Below, piece by piece: positions 18,283 to 26,133 of a DNA stretch of 64,000 bases. The first letter of the stretch is position 1. The number at the start of each line of letters is the position of its first letter. This stretch comes from Enterobacter sp. RHBSTW-00994 (GTDB lineage: Bacteria > Pseudomonadota > Gammaproteobacteria > Enterobacterales > Enterobacteriaceae). Location of the stretch: contig NZ_CP056199.1 of the NCBI RefSeq assembly GCF_013782625.1, positions 2,126,588 to 2,190,587 of the forward strand, given 5' to 3'. Both the position numbers and the translations under genes were made by a program. Under the pieces are notes generated by a model. It made no database searches. It was not told the origin of the DNA and saw only the letters and a list, made by a program, of their open reading frames with translations.

Positions 18283-18316
18283 GCAGCACCAGACGGTGTC
18301 GCGCTGCCCCCTAATT
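18283..18316 (+). terminator. Candidate expression-platform terminator of the riboswitch
   Basis: GCAGC...GCTGC with an inner CACC-agac-GGTG stem, followed by CCCCTAATTTT. It directly abuts the last conserved block of the aptamer. Guanidine binding would be expected to prevent its formation. The T-run is short, so the mechanism is tentative. Confidence 0.45.
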
Positions 18317-18338
18317 TTGTGCCACTCAGAGGTCAAGA

Positions 18339-19397
18339 ATGAAGAAAACGCCATTACTCCGCTCTCTTGTGCTGTCGCTGGCGATGCTGGTCAGTCTCCC
18401 AACCTTTGCCGCAGTGAAAAAAGAGTTCAATGTTTGCTGGACGATCTACGCCGGATGGATGCCCTGGGGCACAATCAGCAGTAGCAAAATCATTGATAAG
18501 TGGGCCGATAAATACGGCATCAAAATCAATGTTGTTCAGCTCAACGACTATATCGAATCGATCAACCAGTATACCGCCGGCCAGTTCGATGGCTGCACCA
18601 TGACCAACATGGATGCACTGACTATTCCGGCCGCTGGCGGTGTGGACACCACGGCGCTTATCCTCGGAAGTTACTCGGAGGGCAATGACGGCGTAGTCAT
18701 GAAAGGTGAGGGCAAAACCCTCAACGACCTTAAAGGGATGAAGGTTTACCTGCCTGAACTGTCGGTCTCTCATTATCTGCTGGTACGTGGGCTTGAAAAA
18801 GCCGGTCTGGCAGAGAAAGATGTCACTGTCGTCAACACCTCGGATGCGGATATTGTCTCTGCTTTTGCCACACCGGGCGTACAGGCCGCGGTTGCCTGGA
18901 ACCCGCAACTCTCCGTCATCAAAGGCACACCAAAAACCACTGAAGTCTTCAGTTCATCGCAGGTTCCGGGTGAGCTTATCGACATGATGGTGGTCAACAC
19001 GGACACCCTGAAAGATAACCCGGCGCTGGGCAAAGCACTGACAGGCGCATGGTACGAGATGATGGGGCTGATGAAAGCCCAGGATGCGAACGCACTGAAT
19101 TCGATGGCGGCTGCATCCGGAACCGATCTCGCCGGATATCAGGCCCAGTTGAAAACGACCCACCTTTTTTACACCCCGGCGGATAACCTGGCGTTTGTTG
19201 GCTCGGCCGAGCTGGCAAAAACCATGCAGCGTGTTGCGTCATTCTCCTTTGAGAAAGGGTTGCTCGGTGACGGTGCGCAGAGTGCAGATTTCATTGGTAT
19301 GACCTTCCCCGGCAATGTCACGCAGGGCGATGCCAATAACGTGAAGCTGCGCTTTGATGACAGTTTCGTGAAACTGGCCGCTGCCGGCAAGCTGTGA
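18339..19397 (+). CDS. Guanidine/urea-type ABC transporter substrate-binding protein
   Basis: A 352-residue periplasmic binding protein of the NitT/TauT type found in urea-carboxylase operons. Signal peptide (MKKTPLLRSLVLSLAMLVSLPTFAA) then EFNVCWTIYAGWMPWGTISSSKIIDKWADKYG, the family's characteristic mature start. First gene behind the guanidine-I riboswitch, with GAGGT before the ATG; it is followed after 18 bases by its permease. In view of the riboswitches the captured solute is probably guanidinium (inference) rather than urea, the label carried by many database entries. Confidence 0.85.
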   Translation: MKKTPLLRSLVLSLAMLVSLPTFAAVKKEFNVCWTIYAGWMPWGTISSSKIIDKWADKYGIKINVVQLNDYIESINQYTAGQFDGCTMTNMDALTIPAAGGVDTTALILGSYSEGNDGVVMKGEGKTLNDLKGMKVYLPELSVSHYLLVRGLEKAGLAEKDVTVVNTSDADIVSAFATPGVQAAVAWNPQLSVIKGTPKTTEVFSSSQVPGELIDMMVVNTDTLKDNPALGKALTGAWYEMMGLMKAQDANALNSMAAASGTDLAGYQAQLKTTHLFYTPADNLAFVGSAELAKTMQRVASFSFEKGLLGDGAQSADFIGMTFPGNVTQGDANNVKLRFDDSFVKLAAAGKL

Positions 19398-19415
19398 TGA
19401 GTGACGGAGTTTGCC

Positions 19416-20231
19416 ATGCGACAGATTAACCGTCATCCCACTTCCGGCATGCGTTTGATGCTTGTGATGTTGCCGTTTGTTTTGCTGTTGGCCGCCTATT
19501 TTCTCGGCTCGGCAGTGCGACTGGAAGCTAACCCGCAGGACAAATTGCTCCCAGGCCTGCAACAGATGCTGGATGCAATATCACGGATGGCGTTTTCCCC
19601 GGATAAACGTAGCGGCGAGTATCTGTTCTGGGTTGATACCCTGGTGAGCCTCGCCCGGTTGCTGACCGGGCTGGCCATCGCCTCGTTGATCGGCCTGTGC
19701 ATAGGGGTTGCCGCTGGGGTATTTCCGCTGTGGCGAGCTTCACTTTCGCCACTGATGACGGTGCTGTCGATGATCCCGCCGCTGGCGATTTTACCGGTGC
19801 TGTTTATCGTCTTTGGGCTGGATGAACTGTCGAAAGTGATGCTCATCGTTATTGGCATCACACCGATGCTGGCCCGGGATCTTGAACACCGCGCCTGTGA
19901 AATCCCGCCGGAGATCCTGATCAAAGCGCAGACGCTGGGAGCAAATAGCTGGACGCTGGTGCTACGGGTCGTGTTACCGCAGTTACTGTCACGGCTACTG
20001 ACATCCCTGCGCCTGTTACTGGGTTCGGCGTGGTTATTCCTGATCTCGGCAGAGGCTATCTCATCCACTGCAGGTCTGGGTTATCGCATTTTCCTCGTGC
20101 GTCGTTATATGGCGATGGATGTCATTATTCCCTATGTCCTGTGGATCACGCTGCTGGCGTGGCTGATGGATTTGGCACTGCGTCAGTTACACAAAACCTG
20201 TTTCCCCTGGGCGGAAGGAGGTAAGGCATGA
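19416..20231 (+). CDS. ABC transporter permease of the guanidine operon
   Basis: A 271-residue SsuC/TauC-type permease with about six membrane segments and an EAA loop (PPEILIKAQTLGANSWTLVLRVVLPQLLSRLL). ATG 19416 lies six bases after GGAG; an upstream GTG at 19401 is less well placed. Its end overlaps the ATPase start (ATGA), so the two are coupled. It forms the membrane part of the importer encoded by the three genes. Confidence 0.88.
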   Translation: MRQINRHPTSGMRLMLVMLPFVLLLAAYFLGSAVRLEANPQDKLLPGLQQMLDAISRMAFSPDKRSGEYLFWVDTLVSLARLLTGLAIASLIGLCIGVAAGVFPLWRASLSPLMTVLSMIPPLAILPVLFIVFGLDELSKVMLIVIGITPMLARDLEHRACEIPPEILIKAQTLGANSWTLVLRVVLPQLLSRLLTSLRLLLGSAWLFLISAEAISSTAGLGYRIFLVRRYMAMDVIIPYVLWITLLAWLMDLALRQLHKTCFPWAEGGKA

Positions 20232-21004
20232 GCTTTATCACCATCAACAATATCTGGCAGGAGTACGGCGACCATGTGGTGCTCGAACACCTGAACTTGC
20301 AGGTTAAAGAAGGCGAGTTCTGTTCAATGGTTGGCGCGTCCGGTTGTGGAAAATCCACCTTCCTGCGCCTGTTGCTCGGTCAGGAAGCGCCCAGCCGTGG
20401 CACGATTACGCTTGATGGCAAACCGCTCATTGCTGAGCCGGACAGCAGCCGTGGCGTGGTGTTTCAGCGCTACTCGGTTTTCCCGCATCTCAGCGTGCTG
20501 GATAACGTCACCATGGGGCTTGAATTGCCGCAATCACCGTTATGTGGACGGCTATTTGGGGCGAAAAAACGGGCCGCGCGTGAACGTGCAACGGAGATGC
20601 TGGAAAAGGTTGGGCTTGGTCAGGCGCTTGATAAATACCCGGCCCAACTCTCTGGCGGTATGCAACAGCGTTTAGCGATTGCTCAGGCCTTCATTATGCA
20701 GCCGCGCGTTTTATTGCTTGATGAACCCTTTGGCGCGCTCGACCCTGGCATTCGTAAAGACATGCATGCCCTGCTGCTGCAACTGTGGGGCGAAACCCGC
20801 ATGACCGTCTTTATGGTAACCCACGATCTGTCGGAGGGTTTCAACCTCGGTACGCGTCTTCTGGTGTTCGACAAAGTGCGGCTTGATCCACATGCTCCGA
20901 ACGCCTATGGCGCGCGCATCACTTACGACATTCCGCTCAATGAGACGCGACTCTCTGCGCTGAGCGGTACGGCTCCCGATAACGTCTATGCATTAAGGAG
21001 TTAA
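20228..21004 (+). CDS. ABC transporter ATP-binding protein of the guanidine operon
   Basis: A 258-residue ATPase with Walker A GASGCGKST, Q-loop VVFQRYSVFPHLSV, signature LSGGMQQR, Walker B VLLLDEPFGALD and switch His in MVTHDLSEG; NrtD/SsuB/TauB type. It energises the importer. The start overlaps the permease stop by four bases. The C-terminal 40 residues (LDPHAPNAYGARITYDIPLNETRLS) are a feature of the urea-carboxylase-linked subgroup. Confidence 0.9.
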   Translation: MSFITINNIWQEYGDHVVLEHLNLQVKEGEFCSMVGASGCGKSTFLRLLLGQEAPSRGTITLDGKPLIAEPDSSRGVVFQRYSVFPHLSVLDNVTMGLELPQSPLCGRLFGAKKRAARERATEMLEKVGLGQALDKYPAQLSGGMQQRLAIAQAFIMQPRVLLLDEPFGALDPGIRKDMHALLLQLWGETRMTVFMVTHDLSEGFNLGTRLLVFDKVRLDPHAPNAYGARITYDIPLNETRLSALSGTAPDNVYALRS

Positions 21005-21008
21005 TCCT

Positions 21009-21728
21009 GTGAATATCACCTCAACCCTTCTTCGTGAAGAGAGACTGCCCGGTGGCGGCCATTTCTCGTGCGTGCTTAAACGCGGGCAAATCCTGCGGAT
21101 GACCGACATTGAAGGCGGGGCAAATGTCAGCCTGATCATGCTCAACGCCCACGAAAAAAGTGAGCGTCTCAACCTGCCCGATACGCTGAAAGGGCAGCAT
21201 ACGGCACGCCTGACTGCCGGGCACTGCTTCTATTCTGATATGGGCCGGGTTCTGACTGGTATCACCGCCGATACCAGCGGCTGGCACGATCCCTTCGGTG
21301 GCGTTCTGAATGCGGCTGAAGTGGCTGAAAAATACGGACAGGGGCGTTATCAGGAACGGCGCAATGGTTTTTTCCGCAACGGGACGGACAACCTGCTGGT
21401 GGAGATGGGCAAGTGGGATCTCAATCTCGAAGATCTGCTGATGGTCGTTAACTTCTTCAGCAAAGTGACGGTGGATGACGACGGACAGTTCAGCTTCCAC
21501 CCGGGTCATTCCCAGCCTGGTTGTCATGTTGACCTGTTTGCACCCATGGATGTGCTGGTGGTGATGACCGCGCTACAACACCCCATGGACCCGTCGACAG
21601 AATATGCGCCGCGCCCGGTACAGCTGAGCTGGTGGCAGGTGCAAGACGAAGAATCGGCCATTCGCGCACTTCTGACGCGTCCGGAAAACGAACGCGCTAT
21701 CACCAATACGCAACTTTTCGCCCTCTGA
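21009..21728 (+). CDS. cgdA: DUF1989 protein, carboxyguanidine deiminase subunit (UAAP1-type)
   Basis: A 239-residue DUF1989 protein, formerly 'urea carboxylase-associated protein'. In characterised guanidine pathways two such proteins form the heteromeric carboxyguanidine deiminase, which converts carboxyguanidine to allophanate and ammonia between the carboxylase and allophanate hydrolase steps. GTG start at 21009, eight bases after AAGGAG. Compared with the next gene it lacks the Cys residues of the GGxC and NPCNG motifs (it has [11 protein letters not shown] and MDPSTEYAP), which suggests it is the non-catalytic or structural partner (inference). Assignment of the A/B letters is by order only. 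Confidence 0.8.
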   Translation: MNITSTLLREERLPGGGHFSCVLKRGQILRMTDIEGGANVSLIMLNAHEKSERLNLPDTLKGQHTARLTAGHCFYSDMGRVLTGITADTSGWHDPFGGVLNAAEVAEKYGQGRYQERRNGFFRNGTDNLLVEMGKWDLNLEDLLMVVNFFSKVTVDDDGQFSFHPGHSQPGCHVDLFAPMDVLVVMTALQHPMDPSTEYAPRPVQLSWWQVQDEESAIRALLTRPENERAITNTQLFAL

Positions 21729-21736
21729 GGAGACTG

Positions 21737-22372
21737 ATGATGACCGTTGCCAGCGAAAAACACGCGCACCATGCCAGCTTTCGCCATGTGATCCCGGCGG
21801 GCGAGCCTTACATGTTTGACGTGAAAAAAGGGCAGACCCTGCGCCTGCTCGATCTGGAGGGCAACCAGGCGGTTGATACCCTTTTCTATCATGCCGATAA
21901 CCCGCGCGAACGCTATGATCCCCAGCGAACGCTGCGCCGTCAAAATAACGCGTACCTCACCCATGGTAGCGTGCTGTATTCCAATCTGGGCAATCCGTTG
22001 TTGACTATCGTCGCCGATACTTGCGGACGCCACGATACGCTTGGCGGGGCATGCGCGCAGGAAAGCAATACCGTGCGTTATGCCCTCGACAAACGTCATA
22101 TGCACAGCTGTCGCGATAACTTCCTCTGCGCCTGTCTGCACGATGGTCGCCTGCAAAAGCGCGATATTGGGGCGAACATCAATTTCTTTATGAACGTCCC
22201 TGTGACACCACAAGGCGGGCTGACGTTTGAGGATGGGATCTCCGCGCCGGGGAAATATGTTGAGCTTCGCGCAGAGTGCAACGTCATTGTGCTGATCTCT
22301 AACTGCCCACAGCTGAATAACCCCTGCAATGGCTGGGAACCGACGCCTGCCGAGGTGCTGGTATGGAACTGA
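21737..22372 (+). CDS. cgdB: DUF1989 protein, carboxyguanidine deiminase catalytic-type subunit (UAAP2-type)
   Basis: A 211-residue DUF1989 protein paralogous to the preceding one. It keeps the conserved cysteine motifs of the family: [23 protein letters not shown] and [17 protein letters not shown], likely metal-binding or catalytic. With its neighbour it should deiminate carboxyguanidine to allophanate. Start ATG at 21737 (a second ATG follows at once) after GAGGAG, eight bases beyond the previous stop. Unlike the tightly packed genes before it, it is followed by a 158-base gap holding a second riboswitch. Confidence 0.82.
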   Translation: MMTVASEKHAHHASFRHVIPAGEPYMFDVKKGQTLRLLDLEGNQAVDTLFYHADNPRERYDPQRTLRRQNNAYLTHGSVLYSNLGNPLLTIVADTCGRHDTLGGACAQESNTVRYALDKRHMHSCRDNFLCACLHDGRLQKRDIGANINFFMNVPVTPQGGLTFEDGISAPGKYVELRAECNVIVLISNCPQLNNPCNGWEPTPAEVLVWN

Positions 22373-22464
22373 CTCCAACGCCAACTCGCTGGCAGCGTCT
22401 GCGCCAGATAATCTACCGACTCTTTGATGTTCGCGCCGGGCGCATTCTGCTGTAAACGCGTTTT

Positions 22465-22513
22465 CCCCATGGACGACCATGCGGTGAGCCGACTATCGGC
22501 GGGACGACCCGCC
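22465..22513 (+). ncRNA. Guanidine-II (mini-ykkC) riboswitch between cgdB and the carboxylase
   Basis: Two hairpins with identical ACGA tetraloops: CATGG-ACGA-CCATG (22468-22481) and GGCGGG-ACGA-CCCGCC (22498-22513), separated by a 16-base linker. Paired stems each closing GG-ACGR-CC are the defining consensus of the mini-ykkC/guanidine-II riboswitch, in which each loop binds a guanidinium and the loops kiss. The second hairpin ends 17 bases before the carboxylase ATG, right for control of translation start. The 92 bases between cgdB and the first hairpin show nothing else. Confidence 0.85.
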
Positions 22514-22530
22514 ACGATTGAGTCTGACCT

Positions 22531-25500
22531 ATGTTGACGAAACTCCTGATTGCAAACCGTGGGGCCATTGCCTGTCGCATTCTGCGTACACTGCGCGCCA
22601 TGAACATAGGCGGCGTGGCCGTCTATTCTGAGGCGGATATCAGCAGTCTGCATATTCGCGAAGCAGACGACGCCATTAGTCTCGGTGATGGTCCTGCGGC
22701 CAATACCTATCTGGTGACTGAAAAAATTATCGCCGCCGCTAAAGCCAGCGGTGCGCAGGCTATCCATCCGGGTTATGGATTCCTCTCTGAAAATGCCGCA
22801 TTTGCCGAAGCCTGTGAAGCTGCCGGGATTGCGTTTGTTGGCCCAACGGCGGAACAACTCCGTGTCTTCGGCCTGAAACATACCGCCCGTGCGCTGGCAA
22901 AAACCCACGGCGTCCCCCTGCTGGAAGGGACGGAGTTACTGGCGGACGTGGATGAGGCCCTGTGCGCTGCCGATGAGGTTGGCTACCCGGTTATGCTGAA
23001 AAGCACGGCGGGCGGGGGCGGCATCGGTATGCGTGTCTGCTACAACGCCGCTGAACTCAATGACGCATTTGACGCGGTGGTCCGGCTGGGTAAAAACAAT
23101 TTCAGCGATGCGGGCGTGTTTATCGAAAAATACATTGAGCGTGCGCGCCACCTGGAAGTCCAGCTATTTGGTGACGGTAACGGAGAGGTGATTGCCCTCG
23201 GCGTGCGTGACTGCTCGGTACAGCGTCGCAACCAGAAAGTGCTGGAAGAGACACCCGCACCAAACCTGCCTGAGGGTATGGAACGCGCATTATGTGAAGC
23301 GGCGATCGCGCTGGGGAAAGCCGTAAACTATCGCAGTGCCGGCACGGTTGAATTCGTTTATGACAGCGATGCCGCGCGTTTTTACTTCCTTGAAGTCAAC
23401 ACCCGTTTGCAGGTTGAACATGGTGTGACCGAGCAGGTGTGGGGCGTAGATCTGGTACGCTGGATGATTACCCTCGCAGCCGGAACGTTGCCGCCGCTGG
23501 CCTCTCTGCGTGAAAACCTCAACCCCGTCGGGCATGCGATTCAGGCGCGGGTGTACGCAGAAGATCCCGGACGCCAGTTTCAGCCCTCTCCTGGCCTGCT
23601 GACCGATGTGGCGTTCCCGGAGGACGATCGGCAAACGTTGCGTATCGACACCTGGGTTGAATCGGGTTGTGACGTCCCGCCATTTTTTGATCCCATGCTG
23701 GCGAAAATTATTGCCTGGCAGCCTACCCGCGAAGCCGCTATTCACGCCCTGGATGCGGCTCTCGGTAACACGCGCCTCTACGGTGTGGAAACCAACCGCC
23801 GTTACCTGCAACAGATTTTAACCTTCGCGCCATTTACCCGTGGTGAACCCTGGACACGGTGTCTGGAAGGACTTGCCTATCAGGCTTCCACGCTGGACGT
23901 GCTGAGTGCCGGGACACAAACGACAGTGCAGGATTATCCAGGGCGCGTAGGGTATTGGGCGGTAGGCGTTCCCCCCTCCGGCCCCATGGACAACCAGGCA
24001 TTACGCCTCGGTAACCGTCTGCTGGGCAATGACGAGCAGGCCGCTGCGCTGGAGATCACCCTCAGCGGCCCGACGTTAAAATTTAACTGCGATGCTCAAC
24101 TGGTGGTGACCGGGGCAGAGATTGCACTCATGCTGGACGGTGAGCCACTGGTCAATAATCGTGTGATTCGCGTCCATGCCGGAATGACGTTACGCATGGG
24201 GGAGATCCTCGGCGAGGGTGTTCGCAGCTACCTGTGCCTGCGCGGGGGATTCTGCGTACCGGATTATCTGGGCAGCAAAAGTACCTTTACACTGGGTCAG
24301 TTTGGCGGACACGCCGGGCGAGCATTGCGCACTGGTGATGTGCTGCATGTGTTGCCGTTAACGTCGCCAGCCCCTGACGCTGAGTTACCTGCTTCTCTGC
24401 ACACTGTGCTCGCGCCAGTCCGCACGTTAAGGGTGATTTATGGCCCACATGGTGCGCCGGAATACTTTACGCCTGGGTATATGGCGACCTTCTTCGCCAC
24501 TGACTGGGAAGTGCATTTCAATTCAAGTCGCACAGGCGTACGCCTGATCGGGCCGAAACCTGAGTGGGTACGCGACAGTGGCGGCGAAGCGGGTTTGCAT
24601 CCGTCGAATATTCATGACAATCCGTATGCCATCGGTGCAGTGGATTTTACCGGCGATATGCCGGTGATCCTCGGCCCGGATGGCCCGAGTCTGGGAGGAT
24701 TTGTCTGCCCGGTCACCGTCATTGAGGCTGACTTGCATGTGGTCGGACAACTGAAAGCGGGCGATAAAGTGCGTTTTGTTCCTGTAGATATGATGACGGC
24801 CCGGCGGCTTGCACAGGTGCAGGAGGCGCAAATCGCCAGCCTGCATCCACATGAGATCTCCTGGCAACCGACTGAGCTGACATCGCCTGTTGTGTTGACG
24901 TGCGGTCAGGCGGATAAACGCCTGGTCGCGCGACTTTCTGGCGACACACACCTGCTGCTGGAAATAGGTGAACCGGAGCTGGACCTGGTGTTGCGCTTTC
25001 GCGCGCATGCTCTGATGCAGGCCCTGGAAGGCCACGCGCTTGAAGGGGTTATTGATTTAACACCGGGGATCCGTTCACTACAAATCCACTATCAGCCGGA
25101 TGTGATGAGCCTCGCGCAACTGCTGGAGGCGATCACCGTGCTGTGGCAGGGTGTCTGTGAGCGTGAGGATCTGGATGTGCCGTCGCGTGTGATCTGGCTG
25201 CCGCTGTCATGGGATGATCCTGCATGCCAGAAAGCGATTGATAAATACATGACGACAGTGCGTCGCGACGCGCCGTGGTGTCCGAGCAATCTGGAGTTTA
25301 TCCGCCGTATTAACGACCTGGCGAATGTCGATGAGGTTTACAAAACGGTCTTTGACGCCCGCTATCTGGTGATGGGCCTGGGCGACGTTTATCTGGGTGC
25401 GCCGGTGGCAACGCCGCTCGATCCGCGCCACCGTCTGGTTACCACCAAGTACAACCCGGCGCGCACCTGGACGGCGGAAAACTCGGTCGGTATCGGCGGA

Positions 25501-26133
25501 GCCTATCTCTGTGTTTACGGCATGGAGGGGCCGGGGGGATACCAGTTTGTTGGACGAACGCTGCAAATGTGGAATCGCTACCGCGCGGTGGCCGATTTTA
25601 ACGGCAAACCCTGGTTGCTACGTTTCTTCGATCAGATCCGTTTTTATCCCGTTTCTGCTGATGAACTGTTGACCATTCGCCGCGACTTCCCGCTGGGTCG
25701 CTATCCGCTTCGCATCGAGCACACCACCCTGAAACTGGCCGACTACCAGCAGTTCCTTGCTGATGAGGCGCAGAGCATCGAAGCGTATCGCACTCATCAA
25801 CAGAGCGCATTTGACGCTGAGCGTGAACGCTGGATCGCCAGCGGTCAGGCCCATTTTGACAGTACCGATGTGCTCACAGATGAGGGGGAAGACGCGCCGT
25901 TGCAGGCAGGCCAGACAGGGATCGACAGTCCCGTTTCGGGCAATTTGTGGCAGGTGAACGTTGTGCCTGGCAGCCAGGTACGGGAGGGCGATGTACTGGT
26001 GGTGCTGGAGTCGATGAAGATGGAGATCCCGTTGCTTGCTGCCCGTGATGGCGTGGTAAGCCAGGTGCGCGTGCAGCCAGGCTCGTCGGTGCGTGCAGGG
26101 CAGTGTGTCGTGGTTATGGAGAAAACAGTATGA
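22531..26133 (+). CDS. uca: Biotin-dependent guanidine ('urea') carboxylase
   Basis: A 1200-residue multidomain carboxylase. Biotin carboxylase domain about 1-450 (LIANRGAIACRI, ATP-grasp KSTAGGGGIGMR, FLEVNTRLQVEHGVTE); carboxyltransferase domain with the two allophanate-hydrolase-subunit-like parts, KipA-like about 455-770 (DYPGRVGYWAVGVPPSGPMD) and KipI-like about 810-1020; and a C-terminal biotin carrier domain with the biotinylated lysine at residue 1163 in ESMKME. Family members are annotated as urea carboxylase, but those controlled by guanidine riboswitches and linked to DUF1989 genes prefer guanidine, giving carboxyguanidine. The ribosome binding site is weak (TGAG), consistent with riboswitch control. 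Stop overlaps the next start (ATGA). Confidence 0.9.
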   Translation: MLTKLLIANRGAIACRILRTLRAMNIGGVAVYSEADISSLHIREADDAISLGDGPAANTYLVTEKIIAAAKASGAQAIHPGYGFLSENAAFAEACEAAGIAFVGPTAEQLRVFGLKHTARALAKTHGVPLLEGTELLADVDEALCAADEVGYPVMLKSTAGGGGIGMRVCYNAAELNDAFDAVVRLGKNNFSDAGVFIEKYIERARHLEVQLFGDGNGEVIALGVRDCSVQRRNQKVLEETPAPNLPEGMERALCEAAIALGKAVNYRSAGTVEFVYDSDAARFYFLEVNTRLQVEHGVTEQVWGVDLVRWMITLAAGTLPPLASLRENLNPVGHAIQARVYAEDPGRQFQPSPGLLTDVAFPEDDRQTLRIDTWVESGCDVPPFFDPMLAKIIAWQPTREAAIHALDAALGNTRLYGVETNRRYLQQILTFAPFTRGEPWTRCLEGLAYQASTLDVLSAGTQTTVQDYPGRVGYWAVGVPPSGPMDNQALRLGNRLLGNDEQAAALEITLSGPTLKFNCDAQLVVTGAEIALMLDGEPLVNNRVIRVHAGMTLRMGEILGEGVRSYLCLRGGFCVPDYLGSKSTFTLGQFGGHAGRALRTGDVLHVLPLTSPAPDAELPASLHTVLAPVRTLRVIYGPHGAPEYFTPGYMATFFATDWEVHFNSSRTGVRLIGPKPEWVRDSGGEAGLHPSNIHDNPYAIGAVDFTGDMPVILGPDGPSLGGFVCPVTVIEADLHVVGQLKAGDKVRFVPVDMMTARRLAQVQEAQIASLHPHEISWQPTELTSPVVLTCGQADKRLVARLSGDTHLLLEIGEPELDLVLRFRAHALMQALEGHALEGVIDLTPGIRSLQIHYQPDVMSLAQLLEAITVLWQGVCEREDLDVPSRVIWLPLSWDDPACQKAIDKYMTTVRRDAPWCPSNLEFIRRINDLANVDEVYKTVFDARYLVMGLGDVYLGAPVATPLDPRHRLVTTKYNPARTWTAENSVGIGGAYLCVYGMEGPGGYQFVGRTLQMWNRYRAVADFNGKPWLLRFFDQIRFYPVSADELLTIRRDFPLGRYPLRIEHTTLKLADYQQFLADEAQSIEAYRTHQQSAFDAERERWIASGQAHFDSTDVLTDEGEDAPLQAGQTGIDSPVSGNLWQVNVVPGSQVREGDVLVVLESMKMEIPLLAARDGVVSQVRVQPGSSVRAGQCVVVMEKTV

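Noticed and set aside
21524..22480. 318-codon frame antisense to the DUF1989 genes
   Set aside because: Shadow of two well-supported genes in a GC-rich operon.
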